Source: Albidovulum sediminicola
Lineage (GTDB): Bacteria > Pseudomonadota > Alphaproteobacteria > Rhodobacterales > Rhodobacteraceae
Direction: 5' to 3'
Assembly (NCBI RefSeq): GCF_025751575.1
Contig: NZ_JAOWLA010000009.1
Location: 116,560-180,559, forward strand
DNA: 64,000 nucleotides
Shown here: piece by piece, positions 7,617 to 16,998 of the stretch
How positions within the stretch are numbered: position 1 is the first letter of the stretch
How the letters are laid out: each line of letters begins with the position of its first letter
Notes under the pieces: model-generated
The model's database searches: none
What the model saw: the letters and a program-made list of their open reading frames with translations, nothing else
Told to the model about the DNA's origin: nothing
Position numbers and translations under genes: made by a program

Positions 7617-10451
7617 CTAGCCGATGACGATATCGCCCAGCAGATCCATGGGGTCCGCCACATTGCGGATGATGAAGACATCGCCGTCGCCGAAATCGAA
7701 GGTCGCCCCTGCGTCCGTCATATGGCCATAGGTCTCGATCACCGTCATTGCATCCATCCCGGAGACCGCCGCAAGGCTGCTGTCGAAGCAAAGGACATCC
7801 TGACCGATTTCGAAGTCCTTGACCCTGTCAATGCCGTTGCCGGCCTCGAAAACGAACGTATCGGCGCCCGCGCCGCCTTCCAGCGTATCGTCCCCCGCCA
7901 TGCCGAAGAGCGTGTCGTTGCCATCCAGCCCGATCAGGAAATCGTTGCCGCCGCGCCCGTAGATCAGATCGTTGCCGCGCGCGCCGAGGATCATGTTGCC
8001 GCCGTCGTCCCCCCAGAGCGTGTCATTGCCCTGCGAACCCTGAAGGTTCTCGATCCCCTCGTAGCTGTCCCCGGCGGCGATGCCGGTATTACGCTCCGGC
8101 ATCATCAGATCGGCGAGGACCCCCACGGCGGAATCGCCGTAATGGACCCGGTCGATGCCCGCGCCGCCCACGAAGCGGTCGGCGCCTGGGCCGCCCAACA
8201 GGATGTCGTTGCCCTCCATCCCGTCGACAAGGTCGTCGCCCGCCCGGCCCAGAAGCCAGTCGTTGCCCGCGCGCCCGTAGATCACGTCGTTGCCGGTACC
8301 CCCGTCCAGCGTGTTGTTGCCCAGGTCGCCGTAAAGTTCGTCGGCATAGGCGGAGGCCCGCACGGCCTCGACCGAGATGAAGATGTCGCCTGCGGCAATG
8401 CCGGTGTTGGTCCCGGGGTTGAGAAGATCGATGCGCAGCCCCGAGGTCGCGTCGGAATAGACCGCCCGGTCCAACCCCTCCCCCCCGTCGAGAAGATCCG
8501 CGCCCTCTCCGCCGACGAGGTTGTCGATCCCAGCGCCACCTCGCAGCGTGTCGTTGCCGGCGCGCCCGGTCAGCCAGTCGTTCGCCGCACCGCCTTCGAT
8601 GACATTGTCGCCACCGTCACCGCGCAGGTCGTCGGCCCCGGCCGAGCCGCGGAGGTTCTCGATCGAGAGATAGGTATCGCCCAGCGCCTCGCCCAGATTA
8701 TTCGAGGGCGTGACGAGATCGACCGTCACCGCCGCCGGTGCGGTGGCGTAGTCCGCCCAGTCGGCCCCGGCGCCGCCCTCCAGCCGGTCCGCGCCTTCCC
8801 CGCCCGCCAGGCTGTCGTCGCCGTCACCCCCGGTGATCGTGTCGTCACCGCCCGCGCCCTGGATCTGATCGGCGAAGACCGACCCCGTGATCCGGTCCGC
8901 GCCGGGCGTTCCGCACAGGACACGCTCACGGTGGATGAGTTCGACCGCCGGGCGCGGCAGATTGAGCAGGTTCGCGTCGCTGAACTGGCCAGGCAGCAGT
9001 GCGGTCCCGTCGTCGGTCAGGATCTCAAGTACCTCGGACCCGTAGCGCAGGATCGCCCCTGACGCAGTCGGCTCGATCGTAAGCTGCCCCACACCGTTCA
9101 GAAGCAGCCAATCCGACAGATCCAGCCTGTCGGTCGCGATGTTGAAATCCTCGATCCGGTCAAGGGCCCCGTCCGCGTAGAAGATGAAAACATCGGCACC
9201 CGTACCGCCGCGCAGGACATCGGCGCCCGCGCCATCGATGAGGATGTCGTTCCCGCCGCCGCCCGCCACCGTGTCATCGCCCGCCCCGCCAAACAGAATG
9301 TCGTCCGCGCCCGAGCCCGTAAGCGAGTCCGCCCCATTGGTGCCGATCCGGTCGAGCCCTGTCGTTCCGGTTTGCAGTCGGAACTGGGTGATGCCGTCCT
9401 CCGATCCGGAAGCGACGAAAAGCTGAATCTCCGTCCCGACAAGTGCCAGTTGAAGCGCGGCGACATCGGCCAGCGACGTCCCCGCCGTGTCCGCGATCGT
9501 CGTTTCGAGAAAAAGGCGCCCGTCCGGCAGGAGCCGGAAGATGGAAACGCCATCGTCCCCGCCCCCGACGGCGACATAGGTGCGCCCCCCCACGGTGAGG
9601 GCGGAAAGCGCGGTGACATGCTGGAAGCGTGTATGCGCGGTGTCGATGACGAAATCGGTGGGCGTCAAGCCGTCCGCGTCCAGGCGCAGAACGGAAAGCG
9701 ATGAACTGCCCGCGTCGGCAACGAGCAGATAGCTTTGCCCGCCCTGCCCCACGAGCTCCAGCGCGGTCGGCGCGTTCAGCCCGAACCCCTCGGCCAGACC
9801 CAGGGAACCTGCGTGAACGAGAGCGCCGCCCGCCTCCAGCCTGAGCGCGGTGACCCCATGTTCCGTCGCAGAGGCCGCGAAGACCCAGCCCTGCCCATCG
9901 ATCGTCGCCGAGGTCAGGACCGACGGCGACGCAAGATAGGTCAGCGCGGTATCGGGAAACCCCGCCGTCGGCGTCAGCGTGGTTGAGCCCGGAGCGATGA
10001 ACCAGGCGATGAGCCCGCCGCCGGCCGCATCCGCACCGAAGATCCAGGCGGTCCCGCCCTGGTCAAGCACGGCGAGGTCCGCCGCGTTAAAGTCCCCACC
10101 AGGACCGTCCGAGAACGAGGCCACCGCCCCCATTGTCCCGGACGTGGTCAGGCCGATCCCCGTCAGTTCGGCGGGGAAGCGCCCGCCCAGCAAAAGCCAG
10201 CGGCTGCCGTCATGTTCAAGAACATCGAGACGCGGCGGGCCGAAAACGTCGGCGCCCGGCGCATAGCTGGCCGATCCGATGCCCACTGCTGTCGCCCCGG
10301 CGCCAAGGCCGAACCCCAGGACGCCATTCGCCGCCGTCGCCGCGTAGAGGACGCTGCCGGTGGCCGTCGTCTGAACAATAAAATCGGTCACCCGAACCCC
10401 GGCCGGCACGCTACCGCCGCCGAGCGTGGCCATATGCTGGACCCCGATCAT
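7617..10451 (-). CDS. Large RTX calcium-binding protein with N-terminal propeller-like domain
   Basis: 944-residue acidic protein, probably exported by a type I system because there is no N-terminal signal peptide. Residues 1-370 are short beta-rich repeats (for example [22 protein letters not shown]) like a beta-propeller. From about 371 there are five blocks of GGxGxDxLx calcium-binding nonapeptides (about 371-425, 512-565, 601-660, 701-767, 806-870). Three spacer modules of about 40 residues separate the later blocks (564-603, 660-700, 767-806) and repeat each other, sharing a G-x-A-x-GD-x-(F/Y)-x-(S/G)-(I/V)-E pattern. The end, [21 protein letters not shown], is a plausible secretion signal. 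No HlyB/HlyD/TolC genes are in the window. Its place inside the glycan locus suggests a cell-surface or matrix protein. The M at residue 7 is an alternative start. Confidence 0.85.
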   Translation of the reverse strand: MIGVQHMATLGGGSVPAGVRVTDFIVQTTATGSVLYAATAANGVLGFGLGAGATAVGIGSASYAPGADVFGPPRLDVLEHDGSRWLLLGGRFPAELTGIGLTTSGTMGAVASFSDGPGGDFNAADLAVLDQGGTAWIFGADAAGGGLIAWFIAPGSTTLTPTAGFPDTALTYLASPSVLTSATIDGQGWVFAASATEHGVTALRLEAGGALVHAGSLGLAEGFGLNAPTALELVGQGGQSYLLVADAGSSSLSVLRLDADGLTPTDFVIDTAHTRFQHVTALSALTVGGRTYVAVGGGDDGVSIFRLLPDGRLFLETTIADTAGTSLADVAALQLALVGTEIQLFVASGSEDGITQFRLQTGTTGLDRIGTNGADSLTGSGADDILFGGAGDDTVAGGGGNDILIDGAGADVLRGGTGADVFIFYADGALDRIEDFNIATDRLDLSDWLLLNGVGQLTIEPTASGAILRYGSEVLEILTDDGTALLPGQFSDANLLNLPRPAVELIHRERVLCGTPGADRITGSVFADQIQGAGGDDTITGGDGDDSLAGGEGADRLEGGAGADWADYATAPAAVTVDLVTPSNNLGEALGDTYLSIENLRGSAGADDLRGDGGDNVIEGGAANDWLTGRAGNDTLRGGAGIDNLVGGEGADLLDGGEGLDRAVYSDATSGLRIDLLNPGTNTGIAAGDIFISVEAVRASAYADELYGDLGNNTLDGGTGNDVIYGRAGNDWLLGRAGDDLVDGMEGNDILLGGPGADRFVGGAGIDRVHYGDSAVGVLADLMMPERNTGIAAGDSYEGIENLQGSQGNDTLWGDDGGNMILGARGNDLIYGRGGNDFLIGLDGNDTLFGMAGDDTLEGGAGADTFVFEAGNGIDRVKDFEIGQDVLCFDSSLAAVSGMDAMTVIETYGHMTDAGATFDFGDGDVFIIRNVADPMDLLGDIVIG

Positions 10452-10609
10452 CGCTTGTCACCCGTTCTTCACCCGCCACCAAGAGTCGGGCCGAGCTCTT
10501 GCGAAGTGGTGAATATTCGCGGGTTTCGACGCGAAGGGTTACCAAGACCTTGCCCGGACGCATCGCAGGCCGTCGCCGGCGCACCAATTCCGGCGCGGTT
10601 GAAGGGGGG

Positions 10610-11389
10610 TCAGCCCCGGTCGCGCGCCTCGATCAAGTGGCTGGCGTGGTCATAAAGGGCCAGATCCTGATCGTTGGCGGCGACAAGCCGTGCCCCGAGC
10701 GCCTCGGGCAGGTCAGCAAAAAGGGAACGGACACGTTCCTCGACCGGCCCCATGCTCGGATCCGTGGCATTCAGGCGCCGCGGCGGGGGCGGGTCGAAGT
10801 CGATCCCCTCGGCCCGCAGAAGCCGCGCGATGCGCAGTATATCCGCATCGTAGTGATCCGTTCGCCCCAGGAGCGCGACATTCCTCAGATTCGCGCGCGC
10901 CTGTTCCAGATTGTATTCCATCCGCCCCGCCCCACGCCGCATCAGCAGGCGGCCCGTCCCGTCCTCGCCCAGGATGCGGGTCTGGGCATTGGAGACATGG
11001 GTGATCTCCTGCGGGTCGGAAAGCGCCTGATCGAGCCAGTCCGCGAACCCGAGGCGCCGGGCCAGGTCCGAGGTCCGTGTCCCGTCGGCATGCGCGCGCT
11101 TGAAGCGCCAGATTGAGGCCACGCGCAGGAACGGATTGCGCAGGAAGGTCGCCGCCAGCACCCGGTAGTCAAGCGAGGCCGGCACCGGCAGGCGGATCTG
11201 ATGCGAGGAAAAGGCGCGGCGGCCGGGATTGCGGCTGATGATGCGGTCCAGCTGGGTCCGGTCGATGGCGAAATAGGGAAAAGGGCCATCGAAGCTCAGA
11301 TGCGCCTCTCCGAAGTTGCGGGCCAGCGCATCGTCGAAGCTGGTGCCGGAGTTCTTGTAGATGTGGTAGTGGCAGATGACGGTGCGCAT
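10610..11389 (-). CDS. Sulfotransferase-family protein
   Basis: 259-residue protein of the P-loop sulfotransferase type that resembles carbohydrate 2-O-sulfotransferases. The N-terminal HYHIYKNSGTSFDD matches the 5'-phosphosulfate loop (usually F-x-H-x-PK-x-GGT), and FLRNPFLRVASIWRFKR is the 3'-phosphate-binding region with the usual Arg and Ser. It presumably transfers sulfate from PAPS to a sugar of the exported glycan. The ATG overlaps the stop of the upstream fusion gene by one base (TGATG), so the two are co-translated. An ATG 15 bases upstream lies inside that gene and is not preferred. Confidence 0.78.
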   Translation of the reverse strand: MRTVICHYHIYKNSGTSFDDALARNFGEAHLSFDGPFPYFAIDRTQLDRIISRNPGRRAFSSHQIRLPVPASLDYRVLAATFLRNPFLRVASIWRFKRAHADGTRTSDLARRLGFADWLDQALSDPQEITHVSNAQTRILGEDGTGRLLMRRGAGRMEYNLEQARANLRNVALLGRTDHYDADILRIARLLRAEGIDFDPPPPRRLNATDPSMGPVEERVRSLFADLPEALGARLVAANDQDLALYDHASHLIEARDRG

Positions 11390-14300
11390 CAGGCGGCCTC
11401 CCACGCCGGGGCGGGGCGGGTGTCGCGGTAGCGATGCGGCGCCCAGGGCCCCCAGCGCTCCTCATAGGTCCGCCGGTTGGCCTCGAACCGGGCCCGGCGC
11501 TCGGCGGGCTCCACCTGCGCAAAGCTTGCCGACAGGTGATGATGGACGAAGGCGTCCTCGGCCAGCGCGCATTCGAAACCTTGCGCGCGGATCACCGCGC
11601 AATGGTCGTCATCCTCGAACATGCCGCGCCCATAGGCGGGGTCAAGGGGGCCGAATCTCTCAAGATCCCCGCGGCGGAACATCGCGCAGAAATAGGCGAG
11701 GACCGGCAAGGGCGTCCAGCGCCCGCGGAAGCCCTGGGTCAGCCCGCGCGCGGCCGTGCGCATCGCCGACATGTCGGCATAATCGACCGCAACGCGGGCC
11801 TCGTTCCCGATGTTGTTGGTCAGGGGGCCGACGACGCCGATTTGCGGGTTGCGCTCCAGATGCGTGACCATCGCCCAGATCGCCCCCGGGGCCATGAACG
11901 TGTCGTTGTTCAGAAGCAGGACGTGGTCGCCCGTCGCGGCCGCGATGCCCACGTTGTTGCCCGCAGCAAAGCCGAGGTTGGCGCCGTTCTCGATCAGCCG
12001 CGCCTCGGGGAAGCGCGCGAGATAGTCGGCAAGCCGCGCGCATTCCTCAGCAGGCGAGCCGTTGTCCACCACGATCACCTCAAGCGCGGGATAAATCCGG
12101 CTCTCGCCCAAGAGCGCATGCACGGCCGTCATCGTCAGCGCCGCATCCCCCCAGGCCAGGATCACGATCGAGACCAGGGGCGCGCGCTCCATCTCCGCCA
12201 GCATCGCCGTCGCGCGGCCCGACCAGGTATTCGCAAGCGCATAGTTCCTGAGCCGTTCGCCCCCCAGCGGGTCGGTGGAGGCCGCGGCAGTGCGGATCGC
12301 GGCGACAAAATCCGCTGCATTGTCCGCGGTGCGGACAAGATCGCCCGCGCGGCGCAGCTCCGGCATCGGCGTCGCAACGGTCGGGCGCATGGCGGCCGAG
12401 TATTCGTAGAACTTGACCGGATCGCAGGCGGCGATGATCGGCAAGAGCCGAAAGGGAATGATCATCACGTCCATCGCCTGCAGGAATGCCGGAACCTCGG
12501 CATAGGCAATCTCACCATGCAGCGAGACGTTGGGCAGGTCGGCCAGCCTCAGCGGTCCGGGTGCAGTAACCGCCCCGCAGAGGTGAAAGTCGACATCGGG
12601 CGCGAGGCCGGCAACCTCCGCCAACAACGCCTCGTCGAACCATTCGGCGATCGCGCCGACATAGCCGACCCTCAACCGCCCCGGGCGCAGGGCATCAGCG
12701 ATCCGGCTGGGCAAGGGCGCATCCGTGGCGCCGGTGAAGTGGGCGATGTCGGCGCCATTGCGCACCAGCGCCGCGGCACGGCCGGCGCCGCGTTTCGCCA
12801 TCAGGTAATCGGAACTGACGACAAGCCGGTCGCAGGCAGCCACCATCTCTTCCTCGGCCGCAAGCACATGGGCCTCGGTGTTGGAGAAGCCCGCGATCTC
12901 GTCCATGCAGTCGAAAGTGATGCGGTTTTCCGGTGACAGGTGCCGGGCGAAAGCCCACCAGTAGGGGTGCTCCACCACGATATGGCGCCAGGGCGAGGCG
13001 CCGATCCGGTCGCAGAGCGCGTTGAACTGGGCCAGCCAGCCCTCGACCTGCCGGCCCGAGGGGCATCCGGAATAGGGCCGCACGAAGCCGACCCCGTGAT
13101 CGGCGAGACGCACCACCCAGACGCCGTCGGCGACGGGGCGCAAGGTGGTGTCCGCTTCGGCGCCCTCCATTTCCAGGTAGAACACGCGGTGGCCCCGCGC
13201 CGCGAATTCCCGCGCCAGATGCTGGGGGCGCTGGGTCCGGAAGTCCCAGTTGATGATGGAGAGGATGAAGATGTCGGCCTTGTCGCCCGCGGCAGGGCGG
13301 GGGGGTATCCCGACGTCCCGCGCCACAGAGGGCGGCGGCACCATGGACAGCGCGACCGGTATGCCCTCCGGATGTGGCAAAAGGCGCTTGATCCGGTCCA
13401 CCTGCGCGGCCGGAAGAAGGTTGCGCAAGAGCGATCCGCCACCGCGATAAAGGCGTCTGTAGATGGGGCGTAGCACGGTCTGCTTCTCCTTCTGAACAAG
13501 CTGGGCAAGGTCTGTCGCGCGCCGGTCGTTCGCGTCGCGCTCGGTTCGGAGCCGGGCGCACTCCGCAAGCGCGCAGGTCAGGCGGTGATCGAGGTCCTGC
13601 GCGCGGGCGCCCGCCGCCCCGGCTTCGCCCTGGCGCAGCGCCAGCGCGCGGCGGGCGGCCCGAAGCTGGCCCAGAAGCGCCAGAGCCTCCGCCCCGCGAC
13701 GCTGACCGCCGAGCGTCGCGGCGCGGCGCGCGATCGCCAGGCGGCGCGACAGCAAGGCCCGCGCATGGGCGCCCCGGTCCGCCGCGGCACGGGCCGTCTC
13801 TTCTGCCCGGTCGCGTTGCGCGGTCAGCACCGTTGCGCGCGCCTCTGAATGCGCCAGCAGGGCCTCCAACCGGTCGGCCCTGAGACTGTCGCGAGCAGGC
13901 ACCTTACCCGAGTACCGCGCGATCTCACCCAGCCGATAGCGGTCGAGCGGCGCGAGGGCGCGTTGGGCGCGCGCGATCATGGGGCGGAACCGGGCAAGGG
14001 TTTCCACCGGGTCATCGCCACCACTTAAGGCGTCGAACATATTCGTCGCGGCGATGAGCCGGCCCTGCGCAGACCCCGTGGGCAAGCAGTGCAGGTCGTC
14101 CGCGCAGAACTGGCGTTGCGCCCCGTCGGCCCACAGCTCGGCCATCGGGCGCGGTAGATCCAGCGCCGCAGCGATCGTGTCGGCGGAGGCGCCCGGTTCG
14201 GCCACCCAGTCCGGAAAGGTCAGGATCGCACGTGGCAACCCCTCGGACGACTCTAGCGCGCCCTGGGCATGGGCCATCCAGCTGAGCCCGGCCAAATCCG

Positions 14301-14748
14301 GCGGAAGGGCGTTGCGGCGCGCGAGCGACTGCGCCGCAGCGACGGGGTGGCGCAAGGCCACAAGAACACGCAGATCGATGCCCATCGCCGCAAGCTCGGG
14401 CCGCCAGAGCCCGAAGGTCAGGCAGAGGCGCGGATCCTTGAGCACGATCCGGCGCGCTGCCCCGAAACTCTCCGCAAGCGCCTCGCGCATCTCACGCGAA
14501 AGGTCGGGACAGACCTCCGCCGCAGCGTCAGCCGTGAAAGGCGCCGCCTGGTCCCAGCGCCCGCCCGCCGCCGCAAGGATGCGATCGTTCAGATCCACCA
14601 CTGCTCGCGGCTCGCAATGGCCATGGCGGTTGTCCTCGGCACCCGGCTGGGCGTCCCGGGGCAGGGCATAGCCCAGCGAGGCGAGGCTGCGGGCCAGAAA
14701 GGAGGTTCCGCTGCGATGCATGCCCAGCACGACGACCGCTTGCCTCAT
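11389..14748 (-). CDS. Three-module protein: sulfotransferase, GT-B and GT2 glycosyltransferase
   Basis: 1119-residue cytosolic protein with three enzyme-like regions. Residues 1-250: sulfotransferase fold with P-loop GMHRSGTSFLARSL (9-22) and 3'-phosphate site LRHPVAAAQSLARR (132-145). Residues 290-425: Arg/Ala-rich coiled coil. Residues 490-850: GT-B type transferase starting IINWDFRTQRPQHLA (TuaH-like), with FYEYSAAMRPTVAT as the nucleotide-sugar site. Residues 858-1100: GT2 domain with VIVVDNGSP and LLLNNDT, the latter in the DxD position. One polypeptide could therefore extend and sulfate the glycan. It overlaps its neighbours on both sides (ATGA with the CapD-like gene, TGATG with the next sulfotransferase). 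Domain calls are from motifs only. Confidence 0.82.
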   Translation of the reverse strand: MRQAVVVLGMHRSGTSFLARSLASLGYALPRDAQPGAEDNRHGHCEPRAVVDLNDRILAAAGGRWDQAAPFTADAAAEVCPDLSREMREALAESFGAARRIVLKDPRLCLTFGLWRPELAAMGIDLRVLVALRHPVAAAQSLARRNALPPDLAGLSWMAHAQGALESSEGLPRAILTFPDWVAEPGASADTIAAALDLPRPMAELWADGAQRQFCADDLHCLPTGSAQGRLIAATNMFDALSGGDDPVETLARFRPMIARAQRALAPLDRYRLGEIARYSGKVPARDSLRADRLEALLAHSEARATVLTAQRDRAEETARAAADRGAHARALLSRRLAIARRAATLGGQRRGAEALALLGQLRAARRALALRQGEAGAAGARAQDLDHRLTCALAECARLRTERDANDRRATDLAQLVQKEKQTVLRPIYRRLYRGGGSLLRNLLPAAQVDRIKRLLPHPEGIPVALSMVPPPSVARDVGIPPRPAAGDKADIFILSIINWDFRTQRPQHLAREFAARGHRVFYLEMEGAEADTTLRPVADGVWVVRLADHGVGFVRPYSGCPSGRQVEGWLAQFNALCDRIGASPWRHIVVEHPYWWAFARHLSPENRITFDCMDEIAGFSNTEAHVLAAEEEMVAACDRLVVSSDYLMAKRGAGRAAALVRNGADIAHFTGATDAPLPSRIADALRPGRLRVGYVGAIAEWFDEALLAEVAGLAPDVDFHLCGAVTAPGPLRLADLPNVSLHGEIAYAEVPAFLQAMDVMIIPFRLLPIIAACDPVKFYEYSAAMRPTVATPMPELRRAGDLVRTADNAADFVAAIRTAAASTDPLGGERLRNYALANTWSGRATAMLAEMERAPLVSIVILAWGDAALTMTAVHALLGESRIYPALEVIVVDNGSPAEECARLADYLARFPEARLIENGANLGFAAGNNVGIAAATGDHVLLLNNDTFMAPGAIWAMVTHLERNPQIGVVGPLTNNIGNEARVAVDYADMSAMRTAARGLTQGFRGRWTPLPVLAYFCAMFRRGDLERFGPLDPAYGRGMFEDDDHCAVIRAQGFECALAEDAFVHHHLSASFAQVEPAERRARFEANRRTYEERWGPWAPHRYRDTRPAPAWEAA

Positions 14749-16187
14749 GGCAACACCTGCTGGCGCGAAACGTCACGCCCGACGCGCGCCTCGGTGGCCT
14801 GGGCCTCCAGCCATCGGCGGACAAAGTCCTGCGCCGCCTCGTCGTCGCCCGCGAGCGCGCGGCGCAGCGCACGGAACGTGGCCGCGACCTCGATCTGGCT
14901 GGGCACAGGGGCCAGTGCGGTGAACAGACCCGGCACGGAGGTGGGTTCCAGGGCGCCCGAACAGGCCAGGTCCTCATGCAGCTTCTCGCCCGGCCGCAAC
15001 CCGGTGACGCGGATCGGGACATCCGCGCCCTCGGGCGCTGCGGCGGCGATCAGGCGCCGGGCAAGCTCCCCGATCGCGATCGGCGCGCCCATGTCGAGGA
15101 CGAAGACCTCGCCCCCCCGCGCGATCCCGGCGGCGCAAAGCACCAGCCCCACCGCCTCTTGCACGGTCATGAAATAGCGGGTCGCGGCCGGATCCGTCAG
15201 AGTGACCGGCCTGCCACGCGCGATCTGTTCGAGAAAGAGCGGCACGACCGAACCGGACGACCCGAAGACATTTCCGAAGCGCACGACCGAAAAGCACGTC
15301 GGTCCGGGCCGGGAAGCCAGGTCGAGCACCGCCTGTTCGGCCAGCTGCTTTGAAACGCCAAGCGCCCCTTCCGGCCTGACCGCCTTGTCGGTGGAGATCA
15401 GGACGAAGCGCCCCACGCCGGCCGCCTGCGCCGCGCGGGCCATGGTCAGCGTTCCCAGCGTGTTCGTCGCAAGGCCCGCGCGCGGGTTGGCCTGCACCAT
15501 CGGCACATGCTTGTAGGCGGCAGCGTGCAGGACAATGTCGATGGCGTTTTCGCGGAGCGCGCGAAGCGCCGCAGCCTCATCCGCAACCGAACCGAGGACC
15601 GGCACGATCCGCACCGCCGCCGCGCCCGGCATGGCGCGCAAGGCGCGATCCACCTCGTAAAGCGCGGCCTCGCTCTGCTCGAAAAGGACCAGCCGCGCCG
15701 GGCGAAGGATCATCAGTTGACGACAGATCTCGCTTCCGATGGACCCGCCCGCGCCGGTCACGAGCAGGTTCCGACCTGCAAAAGCTGCCACGGGTGGCGG
15801 GACAAGGGACCGGGCGGGGCGCCGCAAGATCGCCTCGGCATCGATTGCCGCGCACGACCGCGGGGCCGGCGCGGCCTTCACCAGAAGGAGGCAAAGCGCG
15901 GCGTAGATCAGTGCGGTCGTGCCCGTTTCGCCCCCCGACAGCGCCGGGAAGGCGATGGTCCAGAGCGGCGCCGCCATCCAAAGGATCGCCACGCCCGCTG
16001 CGCGCCGCCGCCCTTGGGTCGCCGCCCCCTCCTCTTGCGCAAGAAGGATACCAGCCAGCACGACAGGCGCACAAAGCAGGGCCGCGGGCGCGATCCCCGC
16101 GCCGAGGGCCAGCACCAGCGCCGCCGCCTCCGCCAGGCGGCCGTTCCATCGAGACGGGAAAGCTTTGCTTCGTTCGGCTTGCTGCAT
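14745..16187 (-). CDS. CapD/FlaA1-like nucleotide-sugar epimerase/dehydratase, short N-terminus
   Basis: 480-residue membrane-anchored SDR that makes a modified UDP-sugar for the glycan (4,6-dehydratase or 5-epimerase type). The NAD-binding loop is TGAGGSIGSE (144-153), followed by HAAAYKHVPM (221-230), STDKAVRP (265-272) and GVSK (277-280), all CapD hallmarks. Standard CapD/PglF proteins of about 600 residues have four helices and an extra Rossmann-like domain first; here only about 130 residues with three or four hydrophobic segments precede the catalytic domain. The start has an AGGAGGT ribosome-binding site 5 bases upstream. Confidence 0.87.
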   Translation of the reverse strand: MQQAERSKAFPSRWNGRLAEAAALVLALGAGIAPAALLCAPVVLAGILLAQEEGAATQGRRRAAGVAILWMAAPLWTIAFPALSGGETGTTALIYAALCLLLVKAAPAPRSCAAIDAEAILRRPARSLVPPPVAAFAGRNLLVTGAGGSIGSEICRQLMILRPARLVLFEQSEAALYEVDRALRAMPGAAAVRIVPVLGSVADEAAALRALRENAIDIVLHAAAYKHVPMVQANPRAGLATNTLGTLTMARAAQAAGVGRFVLISTDKAVRPEGALGVSKQLAEQAVLDLASRPGPTCFSVVRFGNVFGSSGSVVPLFLEQIARGRPVTLTDPAATRYFMTVQEAVGLVLCAAGIARGGEVFVLDMGAPIAIGELARRLIAAAAPEGADVPIRVTGLRPGEKLHEDLACSGALEPTSVPGLFTALAPVPSQIEVAATFRALRRALAGDDEAAQDFVRRWLEAQATEARVGRDVSRQQVLP

Positions 16188-16228
16188 TCTGCACCTCCTG
16201 CCGCGTCACGACGTTCATCGCCCATCGT

Positions 16229-16248
16229 GCTTACCGGCGGGTTAAGCC
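16229..16248 (-). promoter_or_regulatory. 20-bp element upstream of the CapD-like gene, matched before the sugar transferase
   Basis: On the plus strand this reads GCTT-A-CCGGCGG-G-TTAA-GCC. A 16-of-20 match occurs at 16910-16929. The two copies lie 41 and 44 bases upstream of their minus-strand start codons, so they are candidates for a shared promoter or operator. The element also contains an imperfect dyad, GCTTA...TAAGC. Confidence 0.4.
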
Positions 16249-16865
16249 TTGGAGACCCGGCGCAGAAATATCGAAACCGCCGTCGCGAGGATGATCTTCA
16301 GGTCAAGGACAAGGCTCCGCCTGCGTGCGTAGAAGCGGTCCAGCCGCGCCTTGCGGGGCAGGCAATGGCGGCGATAGACGGCATCGGTTTCCGCCGCCGT
16401 CCGGCAGGGCGCAAGCAGGCGCGCCTCCTGCCCGTGAAGCCGCACTGTCGCGAGCCCCGTTACCCCCGGGCGGCTGATCAGCACCTGGGCGTAGAGCTCC
16501 GGGTAAAGCTCAACATAGCGGCGCAGGGGCGGACGGGGGCCGACAAAGCTCATCCGGCCGTGAAGGATGTGGAAGATCTGCGGCAGTTCGTCCAGGCGCA
16601 GGCGGCGCAACACATGGCCCAGGCGCGTGATGCTGGCCTGCGAATGCCCGCCCGTCGCTGCCCCTGTCTCGGCATGCGCGCCCATGGTGCGGAACTTGAC
16701 AAGCAGGAAGGGCCGTCCCCCATGCCCCATCCGTTCGCCGCAGTAGAAGACGGGCGCCCCGTCGCAGACCAGGATCAGCCCGGCCAGCAGTATGATGACG
16801 GGAAGAAGCAAGGGCAGAAGGGCCAGCGCCAGCACCAGATCGAACAAGCGTTTTCCGGGTGTCAT
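16242..16865 (-). CDS. Initiating sugar-phosphate transferase (ExoY/WbaP C-terminal type)
   Basis: 207-residue bacterial sugar transferase that loads the first sugar-1-phosphate onto undecaprenyl phosphate at the inner membrane. It has the hydrophobic reentrant helix at 8-33, then KFRTM (57-61), the catalytic RRLRLDELPQ (87-96) and MSFVGPRPP (105-113), the full set of conserved blocks. The ATG at 16865 is preferred over 16895 because GGAG ends 7 bases upstream. It is the first gene of a minus-strand series (transferase, CapD-like, fusion, sulfotransferase). The C-terminal end LKIILATAVSIFLRRVSKA is the usual one. Confidence 0.92.
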   Translation of the reverse strand: MTPGKRLFDLVLALALLPLLLPVIILLAGLILVCDGAPVFYCGERMGHGGRPFLLVKFRTMGAHAETGAATGGHSQASITRLGHVLRRLRLDELPQIFHILHGRMSFVGPRPPLRRYVELYPELYAQVLISRPGVTGLATVRLHGQEARLLAPCRTAAETDAVYRRHCLPRKARLDRFYARRRSLVLDLKIILATAVSIFLRRVSKA

Positions 16866-16909
16866 CGCGCGTCTCCGTCCGGGCATCGGGGACATGGGAT
16901 CACGATCAA

Positions 16910-16929
16910 GCTTTCCGGCGGCTTAACGC
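16910..16929 (-). promoter_or_regulatory. 20-bp element upstream of the sugar transferase
   Basis: Plus-strand reading GCTT-T-CCGGCGG-C-TTAA-CGC, the partner of the element at 16229-16248. The identical blocks are GCTT, CCGGCGG and TTAA. It sits between the divergent sugar transferase and universal stress protein genes, so it could serve either. Confidence 0.4.
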
Positions 16930-16998
16930 CCGCGCGCATCGTGCCAGTTGCCAGAACCACGGCAAGACGCCATGATCCCCGCGCAAGAGGGAGTTATC

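Noticed and set aside
7611..9062. Long plus-strand open frame opposite the RTX gene
   Set aside because: Antisense shadow of the repetitive GGxGxDxL coding sequence; no ribosome-binding site or family features.
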